Shown: one piece after another, positions 1 through 8,153 of the stretch
Layout: each line of letters starts with the position of its first letter
Numbering within the stretch: the first letter of the stretch is position 1
Assembly: GCA_003552985.1 (NCBI GenBank)
Contig: PUPD01000116.1
Coordinates: 1-45,429, forward strand
Source: Spirochaetaceae bacterium
Lineage (GTDB): Bacteria > Spirochaetota > Spirochaetia > DSM-27196 > SLAA01
DNA length: 45,429 nucleotides
Direction: 5' to 3'
Translations under genes and position numbers: made by a program
The notes under the pieces: generated by a model
What the model was told of the DNA's origin: nothing
What the model saw: only the letters and a program-made list of their open reading frames with translations
Database searches by the model: none

Positions 1-1065
1 CTCGATATCGTCCGATACCGCAACCCACCACTGTAGCCTATCACCACTGCGGTTGACGAGGCAGACCGCGACTCCCGGTTCGGCGATCAGATTGTCGGCA
101 ACAGTGCGCACGAACTTGGGGTTGTCTTCGCTGAACTCGGCCGTAACGATGATGGGCGCCTCTTGGGTTTCGGCCGCCTGCCGTAGCAGACGGCGCGCGA
201 GCTCATCGGCGAGACGACGTTCGGTAGCACCGAGCTGCTTCTGAAGCTCGGCTGCTCCCTCTACCATCTTGCGGGCTTTCGCGGTGAGATCATGCTGCTG
301 CGCCGAAAAGAGCGTGGAAAGCTCATTGATCACCGTTGTCTTCTCGCGGTAATCCTTCAACGCGCGGTCGCCGATCTTCCACACGGTTCTCACCCGGCCG
401 CGAATACGCTCGAGATCAACACAGTTGACCAGCTGCACGAGCCCGGTTCGTTCGGTGTGCAGACCTCCGCATGCCACACAGTCGAAATCTCCGACCTGCA
501 CCACACGCACCGTACCCGCCACCTTCGGCTCCCGGCGCAACGCATACCGGTCGAGCTCTTCCTCAGAAACCTCGACCGCGCTCACCGGCAGGTCATCTCG
601 AATCACCATGTTCGCGAGCTTCTGCACCGCCCGCAGCTCAACCGAGCTGAGCGCGTCAGCATCGAGCTCAATCGTCGTGTAGGCCTCGCCCTGATGCACT
701 GCAACCGTGGCATAGCCGTAAAGGACATGGAAGGCTGCCGAGATGATATGCTGCCCGGTATGCTGTTGCATGTACTCAAACCGGTGAGCACCGTCAACTA
801 TTCCGGTGACGCGCATGCCGGGGGCGATCTCGTCCTCGCGCGGGCGCCGCTCCAGGAGGTGCTCGATCACCTCCTCGCGCTTGCGGACGTCTCTTACCGG
901 CACTCCATTGAGCACGCCGCGGTCGGCCGGCTGGCCGCCGCCTTCCGGGTAGAAGCAGGTGCCGTCGAGGACAACGAGCACCCCACGTGGCTCAGGCTCA
1001 ACCGAGCGCACCTCCGCCTCGAACTCCAACCGCCCCGGCTCGCGGTAATACAGTTTCTCGGTCAC
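1..1065 (-). CDS. Alanyl-tRNA editing protein (AlaX-L-like, AlaRS editing + DHHA1), 3' end outside window
   Basis: This is a trans-editing hydrolase that removes wrongly attached amino acids (serine or glycine) from tRNA-Ala in the cytoplasm. I translated it directly; 355 residues lie in the window and no stop is reached before base 1. The start is GTG at 1065, with GGGAGG 5-6 nt upstream. An N-terminal beta-barrel-like part carries a YPEGGGQPAD motif. The zinc-site pair HTGQH near residue 105 and CGGLH near residue 198 follows. After about residue 240 comes a helical linker, and the last part resembles DHHA1 (EDNPKFVRTVADNL). There is no class II aminoacylation domain upstream, so this is a free-standing editor, not AlaRS. 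It is divergent from the M48 gene. Confidence 0.88.
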   Translation of the reverse strand, partial: MTEKLYYREPGRLEFEAEVRSVEPEPRGVLVVLDGTCFYPEGGGQPADRGVLNGVPVRDVRKREEVIEHLLERRPREDEIAPGMRVTGIVDGAHRFEYMQQHTGQHIISAAFHVLYGYATVAVHQGEAYTTIELDADALSSVELRAVQKLANMVIRDDLPVSAVEVSEEELDRYALRREPKVAGTVRVVQVGDFDCVACGGLHTERTGLVQLVNCVDLERIRGRVRTVWKIGDRALKDYREKTTVINELSTLFSAQQHDLTAKARKMVEGAAELQKQLGATERRLADELARRLLRQAAETQEAPIIVTAEFSEDNPKFVRTVADNLIAEPGVAVCLVNRSGDRLQWWVAVSDDIE

Positions 1066-1144
1066 TGGATCCTCCCGTATTCTGCTCCACTACACTACCC
1101 AGACATCGCTGCATAAGGCAACACTCGGTTCGCTCTTTCTGAGC

Positions 1145-1174
1145 TTGACAGCACGAGATTGCGCACCATAGCAT
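1145..1174 (+). promoter_or_regulatory. Sigma-70-type promoter for the M48 metallopeptidase gene
   Basis: A perfect -35 box TTGACA lies at 1145-1150, followed by an 18-bp spacer and TAGCAT (4 of 6 consensus) at 1169-1174. The predicted transcript would start near 1181, just before the AAGGAG ribosome binding site at 1182-1187. No experimental support is available. Confidence 0.6.
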
Positions 1175-1196
1175 AAGCACTAAGGAGATCACGGAT

Positions 1197-2009
1197 GTGA
1201 AAAGACTGCGGTATGAAGGCTTCGCGGCGATCGTAGTAATCGTGACCGTCGTGGTGGTCGCGTGTGCCACTGTGCCGGTGACCGGTCGCCGTCAGCTCAA
1301 CCTCATCCCCAGAAGCGAGCTCCTCGCGATGAGCTACACCCAGTACGATCGCTTTCTGGCGGATCACCCGGTTGTGACCGGTACGCCGGAGGCCGAGATG
1401 GTGGAACGCGTCGGAAACCGCATCGCCGAGGCGGTGGAGGACTATCTCCGTGCGCGCGGTCAGGAAGACCACCTACGCGGCTACGACTGGGAGTTTCGGC
1501 TGGTCGAGGATGAGGCGGTGAATGCGTGGTGTATGCCGGGCGGCAAAGTGGTGTTCTACACCGGCATTCTCCCGATCACGCGCGACGAGGCCGGGCTCGC
1601 GGTGGTGATGGGGCACGAGATCGCCCATGCGGTCGCCGAACACGGTAACGAACGGATGAGCCAGGCATTGCTGGCGGAGCTCGGTGGAGTCGGTCTCTGG
1701 GCAGCGATGCGCGACCGGCCGGAGCAAACCCGCAACCTGTGGCTCGCAGCGTACGGTGCCGGTGCGCAGGTCGGTGTGTTGCTTCCGTTCAGCCGGAGAC
1801 AGGAGGCCGAGGCCGATGAGCTGGGGCTGATATTCATGGCCAAGGCCGGCTACGATCCACGTGAGGCGGTTGAGTTCTGGCAGCGAATGGCCGATCAACG
1901 CACTGCGCCGGGTCCGCCGGAGTTTCTCAGCACCCATCCGGCCGACAATACACGGATGCGTAATCTGGAAAACCTCATGCCCACAGCGCTCGAGTACTAC
2001 AACCCGTAG
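1197..2009 (+). CDS. M48-family metallopeptidase, lipoprotein
   Basis: This is a zinc metallopeptidase of the M48 (Oma1/BepA/LoiP-like) family, probably tethered to the periplasmic side of a membrane for quality control of envelope proteins. The start is GTG with AAGGAG 9 nt upstream. Residues 1-23 form a lipoprotein signal ending in VVAC (Cys23). The zinc motif HEIAH is at 140-144, and the third ligand lies in the EAEAD segment at 203-207. At 270 residues it has the size of the compact M48 lipoproteins without a TPR tail. A short perfect hairpin follows the stop codon. The substrate cannot be read from the sequence. Confidence 0.9.
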   Translation: MKRLRYEGFAAIVVIVTVVVVACATVPVTGRRQLNLIPRSELLAMSYTQYDRFLADHPVVTGTPEAEMVERVGNRIAEAVEDYLRARGQEDHLRGYDWEFRLVEDEAVNAWCMPGGKVVFYTGILPITRDEAGLAVVMGHEIAHAVAEHGNERMSQALLAELGGVGLWAAMRDRPEQTRNLWLAAYGAGAQVGVLLPFSRRQEAEADELGLIFMAKAGYDPREAVEFWQRMADQRTAPGPPEFLSTHPADNTRMRNLENLMPTALEYYNP

Positions 2010-2018
2010 CGGCGTAAG

Positions 2019-2036
2019 GATACACGATGGTGTATC
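2019..2036 (+). terminator. Perfect hairpin just after the M48 stop codon
   Basis: GATACAC (2019-2025) and GTGTATC (2030-2036) form a perfect 7-bp stem with a 4-nt loop, 10 nt after the M48 stop. No T-run follows, so this is not a classic intrinsic terminator. It could be an mRNA 3' stabiliser or a weak terminator. Confidence 0.4.
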
Positions 2037-2317
2037 GATACCCCGGTCGCTCAGGAGCAAAAGTCAACGCGCGGCGAGGCGGGTGGCTGACCGGAAAGTA
2101 TCAGCGAGAGATGCAGGAGCCGTCTGAGGGCACGCGTGCCGATCGCGATGAGACGCACGGTGGCTTCAACGGCTGGAGTCTGCTTGACTGCGATCACACC
2201 TGGAACGTGCTCGACGCGGTCGGCGGGGTAGCGGCCGAAACCGGTGGGACGCATGCACAGGTTGCTTTGCCGGCGTATCCCTACGATTTCGTGTTCTGGG
2301 CACAGGATGGGAGCTAA
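2027..2317 (+). pseudogene. Remnant of an aldo/keto reductase (C-terminal fragment)
   Basis: The 96-residue reading frame is not a complete protein. Its middle, about 2078-2269, matches the pattern of the C-terminal third of general-stress-type aldo/keto reductases: GGWLTGKYQRE, a proline/glycine turn, a tryptophan helix, then VLDAVGGVAAETGGTHAQVAL. In intact relatives the first block is preceded by a (P)YSPLA segment and the last is followed by an AWLL helix and the NADP-binding loop. Here both flanks are unrelated sequence. The barrel's N-terminal two thirds, including the catalytic Tyr and Lys, are absent from every nearby frame. It is therefore a decayed gene, distinct in subfamily from the intact reductase at 4962. 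Confidence 0.6.
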
Positions 2318-2348
2318 CCGGGTTCAGCGAGGAGAATGAGCCGCGATC

Positions 2349-3485
2349 ATGCGAATAACCGCACGTTTACTGTCCGACAAAGAAGCTGTTTCGGAAGAGT
2401 ACGGTAACGCGAACCTGATGCAGAGCGCGCCCTGGGGGGAGTTCAAATGGCGACGGGGACACCTGCGCCGACGGCTGATACTGAGCACTGCGCAAGGCCG
2501 GGTCGCGCTACTCGGCATAACACGGCCGGTAGGCCCTGAGCAAACGTGTCTCTATGTGCCGTTTGGTCCCGAGCTGCGCCTGGAGCCTGAGGAACGGGGG
2601 CCGGTGCTTGAGGCCACCGCCGAGGCGATTGGCCCAAAGCTTCCGAAGAACTGCGTGATGGTGCGCTTCGATCTCCCGTGGGCGAGTCCGTATACCGACC
2701 CCGATTACTACGATCACGACGGCGAGTGGCTCGGCCCGCCGCAGGACCGCATTCGGGAGCTGCGCATGAACGCTGCAACCGAGAGCCGCAACCTGCGGAA
2801 GGCCCCTACCGATCTCAATCCGCCCGACACAGTGGTGATTGACCTGCGGCGCCGCGAGGACGAGCTGCTCGCAGCGATGCGCCCGAAGACCCGCTACAAT
2901 ATCCGCGTCGCCGGGCGGCACGGCGTTAGCGTCACCGAGATGGGGCTTGAAGGGTTGGAAGCTTGGTACCGTCTGTATAGCGAGACGAGCGAGCGGAAAT
3001 CGATAGTATGCGAGGAAGAATCGTACTTTCGCGATCTGTTTATGACGATCGGCGCAAGCGACCGGTCCCGGCCGGCCGGGGCTGAGGCCCCTGTGTTCGC
3101 GGCGACCTCACTCCACCTGTACGGAGCATGGAAGCACGGGCGACTCCTCGGCGGCATCATTACCGCCCATCACCGCCGCCGCGCCTACTACCTGTTCGGC
3201 GCTCAAAGCTCCGAGGACCGCGCGGCGATGCCGAGCTACGCACTGCAGTGGCACGCTATTCGCCGCGCCAAAGCCGCCGGCTGCCGATGGTACGACATGT
3301 TCGGTATTCCGCCGAGCGGCGACGCGTACCACCCCATGCACGGGCTCTATCGGTTCAAGATCGGCTTCGGGGGTCGGAAAGCACACTACTCGGGAACCTG
3401 GGACTATCCGTTCAGTGTCGATAGCTACGATGAGCTCGTCCAGCGCCAATCTGCGCTCGGACCGTACCACACCGGGACAGGCTGA
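2349..3485 (+). CDS. FemAB/FmhB-family aminoacyltransferase (peptidoglycan bridge formation)
   Basis: FemAB-type GNAT-fold enzymes add amino acids from aminoacyl-tRNA to the side chain of the lipid II stem peptide in the cytoplasm. The 378 residues match the usual length without the long coiled-coil insert of staphylococcal FemA. Family landmarks visible are the N-terminal SAPWGEFK segment, a central RPKTRYNIRVA-like stretch near residue 180, the strand GGIITAHHRRRAYYLFGAQ, and the C-terminal YDMFG...YRFKIGFGG...G block that ends these proteins. GAGGAG lies at 2329-2334, 14 nt before the ATG, so the start is a little loose. It is convergent with cinA. The amino acid transferred is unknown. 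Confidence 0.78.
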   Translation: MRITARLLSDKEAVSEEYGNANLMQSAPWGEFKWRRGHLRRRLILSTAQGRVALLGITRPVGPEQTCLYVPFGPELRLEPEERGPVLEATAEAIGPKLPKNCVMVRFDLPWASPYTDPDYYDHDGEWLGPPQDRIRELRMNAATESRNLRKAPTDLNPPDTVVIDLRRREDELLAAMRPKTRYNIRVAGRHGVSVTEMGLEGLEAWYRLYSETSERKSIVCEEESYFRDLFMTIGASDRSRPAGAEAPVFAATSLHLYGAWKHGRLLGGIITAHHRRRAYYLFGAQSSEDRAAMPSYALQWHAIRRAKAAGCRWYDMFGIPPSGDAYHPMHGLYRFKIGFGGRKAHYSGTWDYPFSVDSYDELVQRQSALGPYHTGTG

Positions 3486-3554
3486 CGCGCAGCCTGGCGA
3501 GTCCGGAAAGCGGCGGCCGGGCGCCCGCGCCGAGCCGGCACCGAACCGCCGACC

Positions 3555-4814
3555 TCAGCCGTTGCGGTCGCCCAGCAGGCGCCGGCGAAGCAGTTCGAGC
3601 GCCGCCTGCGATGCCCGCACCTTGATCTGCTCTCGCCCTCCCCAGAATTGAAAGCGGCGACACAGCACTCCGCTCTGATCGGCGACACCTATGAAGGTCA
3701 AGCCTACCGGCTTCTCGGCGGTGCCGCCGCCGGGCCCCGCAATGCCGGTCAGCGAGATGCCGATATCGCTCCCGGTGGCCTTGCGTACCCCGGTTGCCAT
3801 CGCTTCCGCCACCTGTTCGCTGACCGCGCCGTACTGCGCGATCAGCGCAGGATCTACCGCAAGCGCGCTCACCTTGAGCGCATCGCTGTAGGTGAGCATA
3901 CCGCCGGTGAAATATGCCGAGCTCCCCGGCACATTGGTGAGCCGGTGACTCACCAGGCCGCCGGTGCAGGACTCGGCCGTAGCTACGGTCAGACCGCGGT
4001 GCACCAGCAACTCACCGACCGCTTTCTCGAGCGTTGTGTCGTCCTCCCCGTACACCGCATCGCCGAGCCGATCCCGGATCTGCCGCGCAGTCTCCGCGAT
4101 CAGGCGATGCGCCTCATCGGCGTCAAACGCCCGCGCAGTGATCCGGAAATGCACCTCAGCGGTCTTGGCAAGCGGAGCGATCGTGGGGTTCTCCTGCTCC
4201 GACAGAAGCGGCTCCAGCAGCTCGGCAGCTTTCGCCTCACCGACGCCCACTACGCGCAGTACTTTTGAAATCAGAACCGCGGCCTGTCGGCTTCCGGCGA
4301 GCTCCCGAGCCAACCGCGGCAGGACCTTCTCACGCATCAGCGCCCGCATCTCGTGCGGCGGCCCCGGAACCAGGACCACCACCACATCGGGGCGCTGAAG
4401 GTAGATGCCCGGAGCGGTTCCGTTGTCGTTCTCGAGCAGGACCGCTCCGCTCGGCACCATCGCTTGCCGTAGGTTGTTGCCGGTAAAAGGCCGACCGCGG
4501 CGCGCGAACAGCTCCCTGAGCCGCTGTGCCCACCCCTCGTGCTGCTCGAGCGGAGCGCCGAGCACGTGCGCAAACGTTTCGCGCGTCAGGTCGTCTTCGG
4601 TGGGCCCAAGACCCCCGCTCGCAATCACCAGATCGGCCCGACCAACCGCGGTTCGAGCGGCCTCTTCGAGCCGCTGCGGATTATCGCCCACGATGGTCTG
4701 GTAGTACACGCCGACTCCGATCTCGGCCAACATCCGGGCGATCTCCGCCGCGTTGGTGTTGACCGTCTGTCCCATGAGCAGCTCGGTGCCGACTGCAAGA
4801 ATCTCTGCTTTCAT
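3555..4814 (-). CDS. cinA: CinA family protein (competence/damage-inducible; NMN amidase domain)
   Basis: The 419-residue protein has the full two-domain CinA layout. The N-terminal molybdopterin-binding-like (MoCF/COG1058) domain begins MKAEILAVGTELLMGQ and contains SGGLGPTEDDLTRE. The C-terminal nicotinamide-nucleotide amidase (PncC-type) domain carries AESCTGGLVSHRLTNVPGSS with the catalytic Ser and Lys region. The family hydrolyses NMN to NaMN and ADP-ribose-type pyrophosphates in pyridine nucleotide recycling. No recA or pgsA neighbour is seen here, so the competence link known in Firmicutes is not supported. It is convergent with the FemAB gene; the 69-bp gap holds a GC-rich palindrome but no T-run. 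Confidence 0.93.
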   Translation of the reverse strand: MKAEILAVGTELLMGQTVNTNAAEIARMLAEIGVGVYYQTIVGDNPQRLEEAARTAVGRADLVIASGGLGPTEDDLTRETFAHVLGAPLEQHEGWAQRLRELFARRGRPFTGNNLRQAMVPSGAVLLENDNGTAPGIYLQRPDVVVVLVPGPPHEMRALMREKVLPRLARELAGSRQAAVLISKVLRVVGVGEAKAAELLEPLLSEQENPTIAPLAKTAEVHFRITARAFDADEAHRLIAETARQIRDRLGDAVYGEDDTTLEKAVGELLVHRGLTVATAESCTGGLVSHRLTNVPGSSAYFTGGMLTYSDALKVSALAVDPALIAQYGAVSEQVAEAMATGVRKATGSDIGISLTGIAGPGGGTAEKPVGLTFIGVADQSGVLCRRFQFWGGREQIKVRASQAALELLRRRLLGDRNG

Positions 4815-4924
4815 ACGCTCATCGCCGTTCCGGACTGATTAGCTCGCGCTTCCGCGGACACAACCCCCGCGAATATGCATCGTACACGAGCCGGTGGCGT
4901 TGCGACAACAGAACCTGCGGGGTT

Positions 4925-4954
4925 TTGACGCCGCCCATATTCGAGTGGTATGTT
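4925..4954 (+). promoter_or_regulatory. Promoter of the Tat-exported aldo/keto reductase, apparently leaderless
   Basis: TTGACG (5 of 6) at 4925-4930, an 18-bp spacer, and TATGTT (4 of 6) at 4949-4954. The ATG at 4962 starts 7 nt after the -10 box, where transcription would begin, and no Shine-Dalgarno sequence lies between. An earlier in-frame ATG at 4950 sits inside the -10 box and is therefore unlikely to be used. Confidence 0.55.
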
Positions 4955-4961
4955 TCAGACC

Positions 4962-5951
4962 ATGCGACATTCAAGTTCGAGGCGACGCTTTCTCAAGAGT
5001 ATAGGGGCCGGCGCGGCAGCCGCCGCGCTGAGCAGGGTCGTGCCCTGGTTCGGCCCTTCGCCGGCGCGGCTGTCCGCCGGGACCGGGAACGGCGACGACA
5101 CTGAAGCCGGACTGCCGCAGCGCGAATTGGGACGCACCGGCGCCACGGTCGGGCTGTTCAGCCTCGGCGGCGAGGCTACGGTGGAGATGAGCAACCAGCG
5201 TGACCGCGCGGTCGAGATCATCAACCGCGCGATCGACCTGGGAGTGAACTATATCGACACCTCGCCGCGTTACGGCAACGGGGGCAGCGAGAGCAACATC
5301 GGGGAGGTGATGCGCGACCGGCGGGAGGAGGTCTTCCTCGCCACCAAGACGCATGACCGCAGCTACGACGGCACGATGCGCCTCATAGAGCAGAGTCTCG
5401 AACGGCTGCAGACTGATCACCTCGATCTTTATCAGCTGCACAACGTCCGCGTACACGACGACCTTAACCGTGCATTTGCCGATAACGGTGCAGTTCGCGC
5501 TCTAGAGCAGCTGAAGGACGAAAAAGTGATCGCGCATATCGGGATCAGCGGCCACCGCGACCCCGAGGTCCTGTTGCGCGCGATCCGCGAGTATCAGTTC
5601 GATACGCTGCTGATCTCGCTCAATGCGGCCGACGCGTATTACAAGCCGTTTCAGAAGGAGCTGCTCGAGACTGCGGTGGAGCAGCAGTTGGGGATCATCG
5701 CGATGAAAGTGACGGCCGTCGGGCGCGTCTTCCGGGAAGACGGGATCACGTCCATGGAGCAGGCGCTGGGGTATGTCCTCTCGTTGCCGGTGAGCACGGC
5801 GATTGTCGGTATATCCACCGTGAAGGAGCTCGAGGAGAACGTTCGCGTAGCTCAGCGGTTTGATACGTATTCAGACGAGCAGATGCGTGAAATCGAAGAG
5901 CTCGTCGCGCACTACGAAGAGGAAGCAAACTTCTTCAAGCACCATTGGTGA
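4962..5951 (+). CDS. Aldo/keto reductase with twin-arginine signal
   Basis: This is an NAD(P)H-dependent oxidoreductase with the AKR (beta/alpha)8 fold. The 329-residue protein starts with a Tat signal: SSRRRFLKSIGAG, then an alanine-rich hydrophobic stretch to about residue 35, so it is probably exported folded. The AKR motifs are GVNYIDTSPRYGNG (catalytic Asp and Tyr), FLATKTH (Lys) and LDLYQLHNV (His). The C-terminal part is ...ALGYVLSLPVSTAIVGIS, with the NADP-loop region shortened. I chose the ATG at 4962 over 4950 because the latter lies in the promoter. Its stop codon shares a 13-nt palindrome with the stop of the facing TPR gene. The substrate is unknown. Confidence 0.88.
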   Translation: MRHSSSRRRFLKSIGAGAAAAALSRVVPWFGPSPARLSAGTGNGDDTEAGLPQRELGRTGATVGLFSLGGEATVEMSNQRDRAVEIINRAIDLGVNYIDTSPRYGNGGSESNIGEVMRDRREEVFLATKTHDRSYDGTMRLIEQSLERLQTDHLDLYQLHNVRVHDDLNRAFADNGAVRALEQLKDEKVIAHIGISGHRDPEVLLRAIREYQFDTLLISLNAADAYYKPFQKELLETAVEQQLGIIAMKVTAVGRVFREDGITSMEQALGYVLSLPVSTAIVGISTVKELEENVRVAQRFDTYSDEQMREIEELVAHYEEEANFFKHHW

Positions 5952-5956
5952 ACGGT

Positions 5957-7018
5957 TCACGACTGCGTAGCCGATAGTCTGAGCCGAAAACGCACCGCCT
6001 CATAGCGACGGACGATATCCGCGTGGCGGGCCGAGTCCTTCGCGACCCGCTGCTCGCGGCCGGAATCAAAATACCGTTTGTAGGCTTCGAGCGCTTTGCG
6101 ATACTTGGCCGGTGCGCTGCCTCTCCCTGTCTCGAGCTCATACAGCACCGCCAGATCGAACTTGATGTCGGCCACTCGGTCGTGAGGCGGGTGCTCCAGT
6201 GACTCGTACAGTTCGAGGGCCGTAAGCCACGCTTGCTCGGCTTCATCCCGTTCGCGCATCCGCGCGAGCGCACGGGCTAGTTCGCGCTGCGCCTCCGCCT
6301 CCACCGCCGGATTACCTCCCGCCTGCGCATACTCAACCGCCTTCCGATAGGCCGCCGCCGCCGCTCCGTTGTCCCGCAGCAGGACGTGCGCATTGCCTTT
6401 GCGACGGTAGAGGCGCGCGGCCTCGTCCGACCGGCCGGCGGCGGATGCGCTCTCCGCGGCGCGGGTGTACATCGCCGCCGCAAGCTCGGGCTCAGCCTGC
6501 CTGCGCATCAACGCCGCCCACGCGGCAACCAGCGCGCTTTCCACCTCCGGGCCGTCGTGCCCCGGAAGCGGCGGCTGCGCGAAAAGCTCATCACGCAGCT
6601 TGCGGACCTTGGAGCCGTGATACAGCTCAAGCTCGACCGCGGCAAACTGCCACAGGCGGTAATCATCGCCACCGTCGGGAGCCCGCTGCGCCCAGCTCTC
6701 GGCGGCTCGGAACGCCTTCGCCGCAGCGCCGTAGTCCTCGAGCTCACGCAGGATCATGCCGCGACCGGCCTGCCCCTCTGCGAGCACGGGCTTACACGTT
6801 TCCGGGAGCCGATCGTACTCAAGCCCGGCGAAAACCGCGTTGTAGGCCTGCAACGCCGGCCCCATCTCGCCGCTGCGCTGCAACTCGAACGCCGAAGCGA
6901 ACGATACCGGACACTCCGGAACACGCTCCGGGAGCCCCGCGCATCCGCCGAGCACGCCCGCCAACAGAATGCCGACCACGCCCGCACGGAGAGCCGTCGC
7001 CGTCGGTGAGTTTCGCAT
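5957..7018 (-). CDS. TPR-repeat lipoprotein
   Basis: The 353-residue protein is secreted and lipid-anchored. The start ATG at 7018 has GGAG 9-10 nt upstream; residues 1-25 are a signal ending in the lipobox LGGC (Cys26). The mature part is alpha-helical, alanine-rich and made of tetratricopeptide-like repeats (AMYTRAAESASAAGRSDEAARLYRRKG; AAAAYRKAVEYAQAGGN; AEQAWLTALELYESL), a scaffold fold for protein contacts. No enzymatic motif is present. Three 11-bp direct repeats lie immediately upstream. The opposite convergent gene ends 5 nt away. The function is unknown beyond being a probable periplasmic adaptor. Confidence 0.75.
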   Translation of the reverse strand: MRNSPTATALRAGVVGILLAGVLGGCAGLPERVPECPVSFASAFELQRSGEMGPALQAYNAVFAGLEYDRLPETCKPVLAEGQAGRGMILRELEDYGAAAKAFRAAESWAQRAPDGGDDYRLWQFAAVELELYHGSKVRKLRDELFAQPPLPGHDGPEVESALVAAWAALMRRQAEPELAAAMYTRAAESASAAGRSDEAARLYRRKGNAHVLLRDNGAAAAAYRKAVEYAQAGGNPAVEAEAQRELARALARMRERDEAEQAWLTALELYESLEHPPHDRVADIKFDLAVLYELETGRGSAPAKYRKALEAYKRYFDSGREQRVAKDSARHADIVRRYEAVRFRLRLSATQS

Positions 7019-7035
7019 CGTCTTCACGCTCCACA

Positions 7036-7067
7036 TTCTTACCGGGTTCTTAACGGGTTCTTACCGG
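7036..7067 (-). repeat. Three tandem 11-bp direct repeats in the leader of the TPR lipoprotein gene
   Basis: The units on the + strand are TTCTTACCGGG (7036-7046), TTCTTAACGGG (7047-7057) and TTCTTACCGG plus C (7058-7068). The period of 11 bp is one helical turn, as seen for OmpR/PhoB-type response regulator sites. The repeats end 18 bp before the start codon on the minus strand, so a bound protein would block transcription initiation or elongation. The regulator role is inference. Confidence 0.55.
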
Positions 7068-7126
7068 CGTCGAGATTATGCCTGCCGGCGCAGTTCACCC
7101 GCGGGACCAATCTTAGCCGCTCGGCG

Positions 7127-7912
7127 CTACTGCGGCAATAGCTCGTAACTGACCGAGACCTGCACGCTGTAGGTGAGCTCTCCCGGGCTGATTGGAACCG
7201 CTTCGGGGCTCACGTCCGCTGAGCGCAGCATCGGACGGGCCATATTACGGTCGTGCTCGGCGATGTAGAGCACCCGACCTAGACGCAGCCCTTCAACCTC
7301 GGCAAGCTCCTCCGCCTTCTGTCGCGCGTTCCGCATCGCTTCACGCCGCGCTTCAGCCGCCAGCGCTTCGCGGTCGGCCAACCCGAAGTAGACGCTGGAG
7401 ACCTGATTTGCTCCCACCTCGAGTGCGGTCCCGAGCACCGCTCCCAGCCGGTCGAGCTCGCGTACAGTGACACGCAGATTGTTGGAAACGTGATACGCTC
7501 CCGGACTTTCGTCATCATCGCCTTGTCGAGGGCGCTGGTTCCGCGCCTCACGAAATGAAACCGAGTACCCTGTGGTCCGAAGATCCCGTTCGGCGATCTC
7601 GAGCTCGTGCAGCGCCTCGGTCACCGCGCGCATGCGCTCGTTGTTGGCTGCCGAGGCGCGTTCCAGCGACGGATCTGAAGTTCGAACCCCCACGGTCGCG
7701 TACGCAATATCCGGCGCGGCAGACAGTTCGGCCTCCGCTCCCACGCTGATACGCGCCGGTTCGCTGCTCTGACCCGGAGAACCCTGTCCCGGAGGACCGG
7801 CGCCCGGCGAGGAATGCTCCTCGATCTCATTCGCCCCGGCGCCGAATCCCGGCACCGCCGCCAGCAGAAGCACGGCTGCCGCCGCGCAACCGAGATAACG
7901 TTTCACTCCCAT
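7127..7912 (-). CDS. SIMPL-domain (DUF541) periplasmic protein
   Basis: The start is ATG at 7912 with GAGGAG 4 nt upstream; longer upstream frames lack a signal and a ribosome site. The 261 residues begin with a signal peptide (GVKRYLGCAAAAVLLLAAVPGFGA), then a Pro/Gly/Ser-rich linker. The SIMPL/DUF541 core follows: ISVGAEAELSAAPDIAYATVGV, NNERMRAVTEAL, IAERDLRTTGYSVSF, YHVSNNLRVTVRELDRLG, an AARREAMRNARQKAEELAEV helix, and a terminal YSVQVSVSYEL strand. Such proteins (BP26-like, YggE) form periplasmic oligomers linked to stress tolerance; their biochemical role is unclear. It is divergent from the TPR gene at 8154. Confidence 0.85.
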   Translation of the reverse strand: MGVKRYLGCAAAAVLLLAAVPGFGAGANEIEEHSSPGAGPPGQGSPGQSSEPARISVGAEAELSAAPDIAYATVGVRTSDPSLERASAANNERMRAVTEALHELEIAERDLRTTGYSVSFREARNQRPRQGDDDESPGAYHVSNNLRVTVRELDRLGAVLGTALEVGANQVSSVYFGLADREALAAEARREAMRNARQKAEELAEVEGLRLGRVLYIAEHDRNMARPMLRSADVSPEAVPISPGELTYSVQVSVSYELLPQ

Positions 7913-8153
7913 TGTTCTCCTCAGCATACCGAGCTTCGCGGGCTCCAGGCGTGAGCCCCGACTAAGAATACCACAGGCGCGATCGATACGCTCACAGCAC
8001 TGGCATTTTTCGCCCTGAACCGGTACGCTATAGGGGACAGAGCCCGCCGGTGCGTCATGGGCGTGCAGCACGCGCCCGGGAAGCGGGCTGCCTCACTCGA
8101 AGCCGCGAGTATTGCAGCCCCACGCGGAACACCCCGGGCTCGGGAGGAGTTTA

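Noticed and set aside
292-1116. Long plus-strand reading frame of 274 codons
   Set aside because: It is the antisense shadow of the alanyl-tRNA editing gene, whose minus-strand translation has clear zinc-site motifs and a ribosome site.
3486-3554. Possible bidirectional terminator between FemAB and cinA genes
   Set aside because: A 10-bp palindrome (CGGGCGCCCG) is present in very GC-rich DNA, but there is no T-run on either side.
8030-8100. Promoter with TATAGG before the TPR gene at 8154
   Set aside because: No acceptable -35 at 16-18 bp and a long distance to the start; not convincing enough to list.
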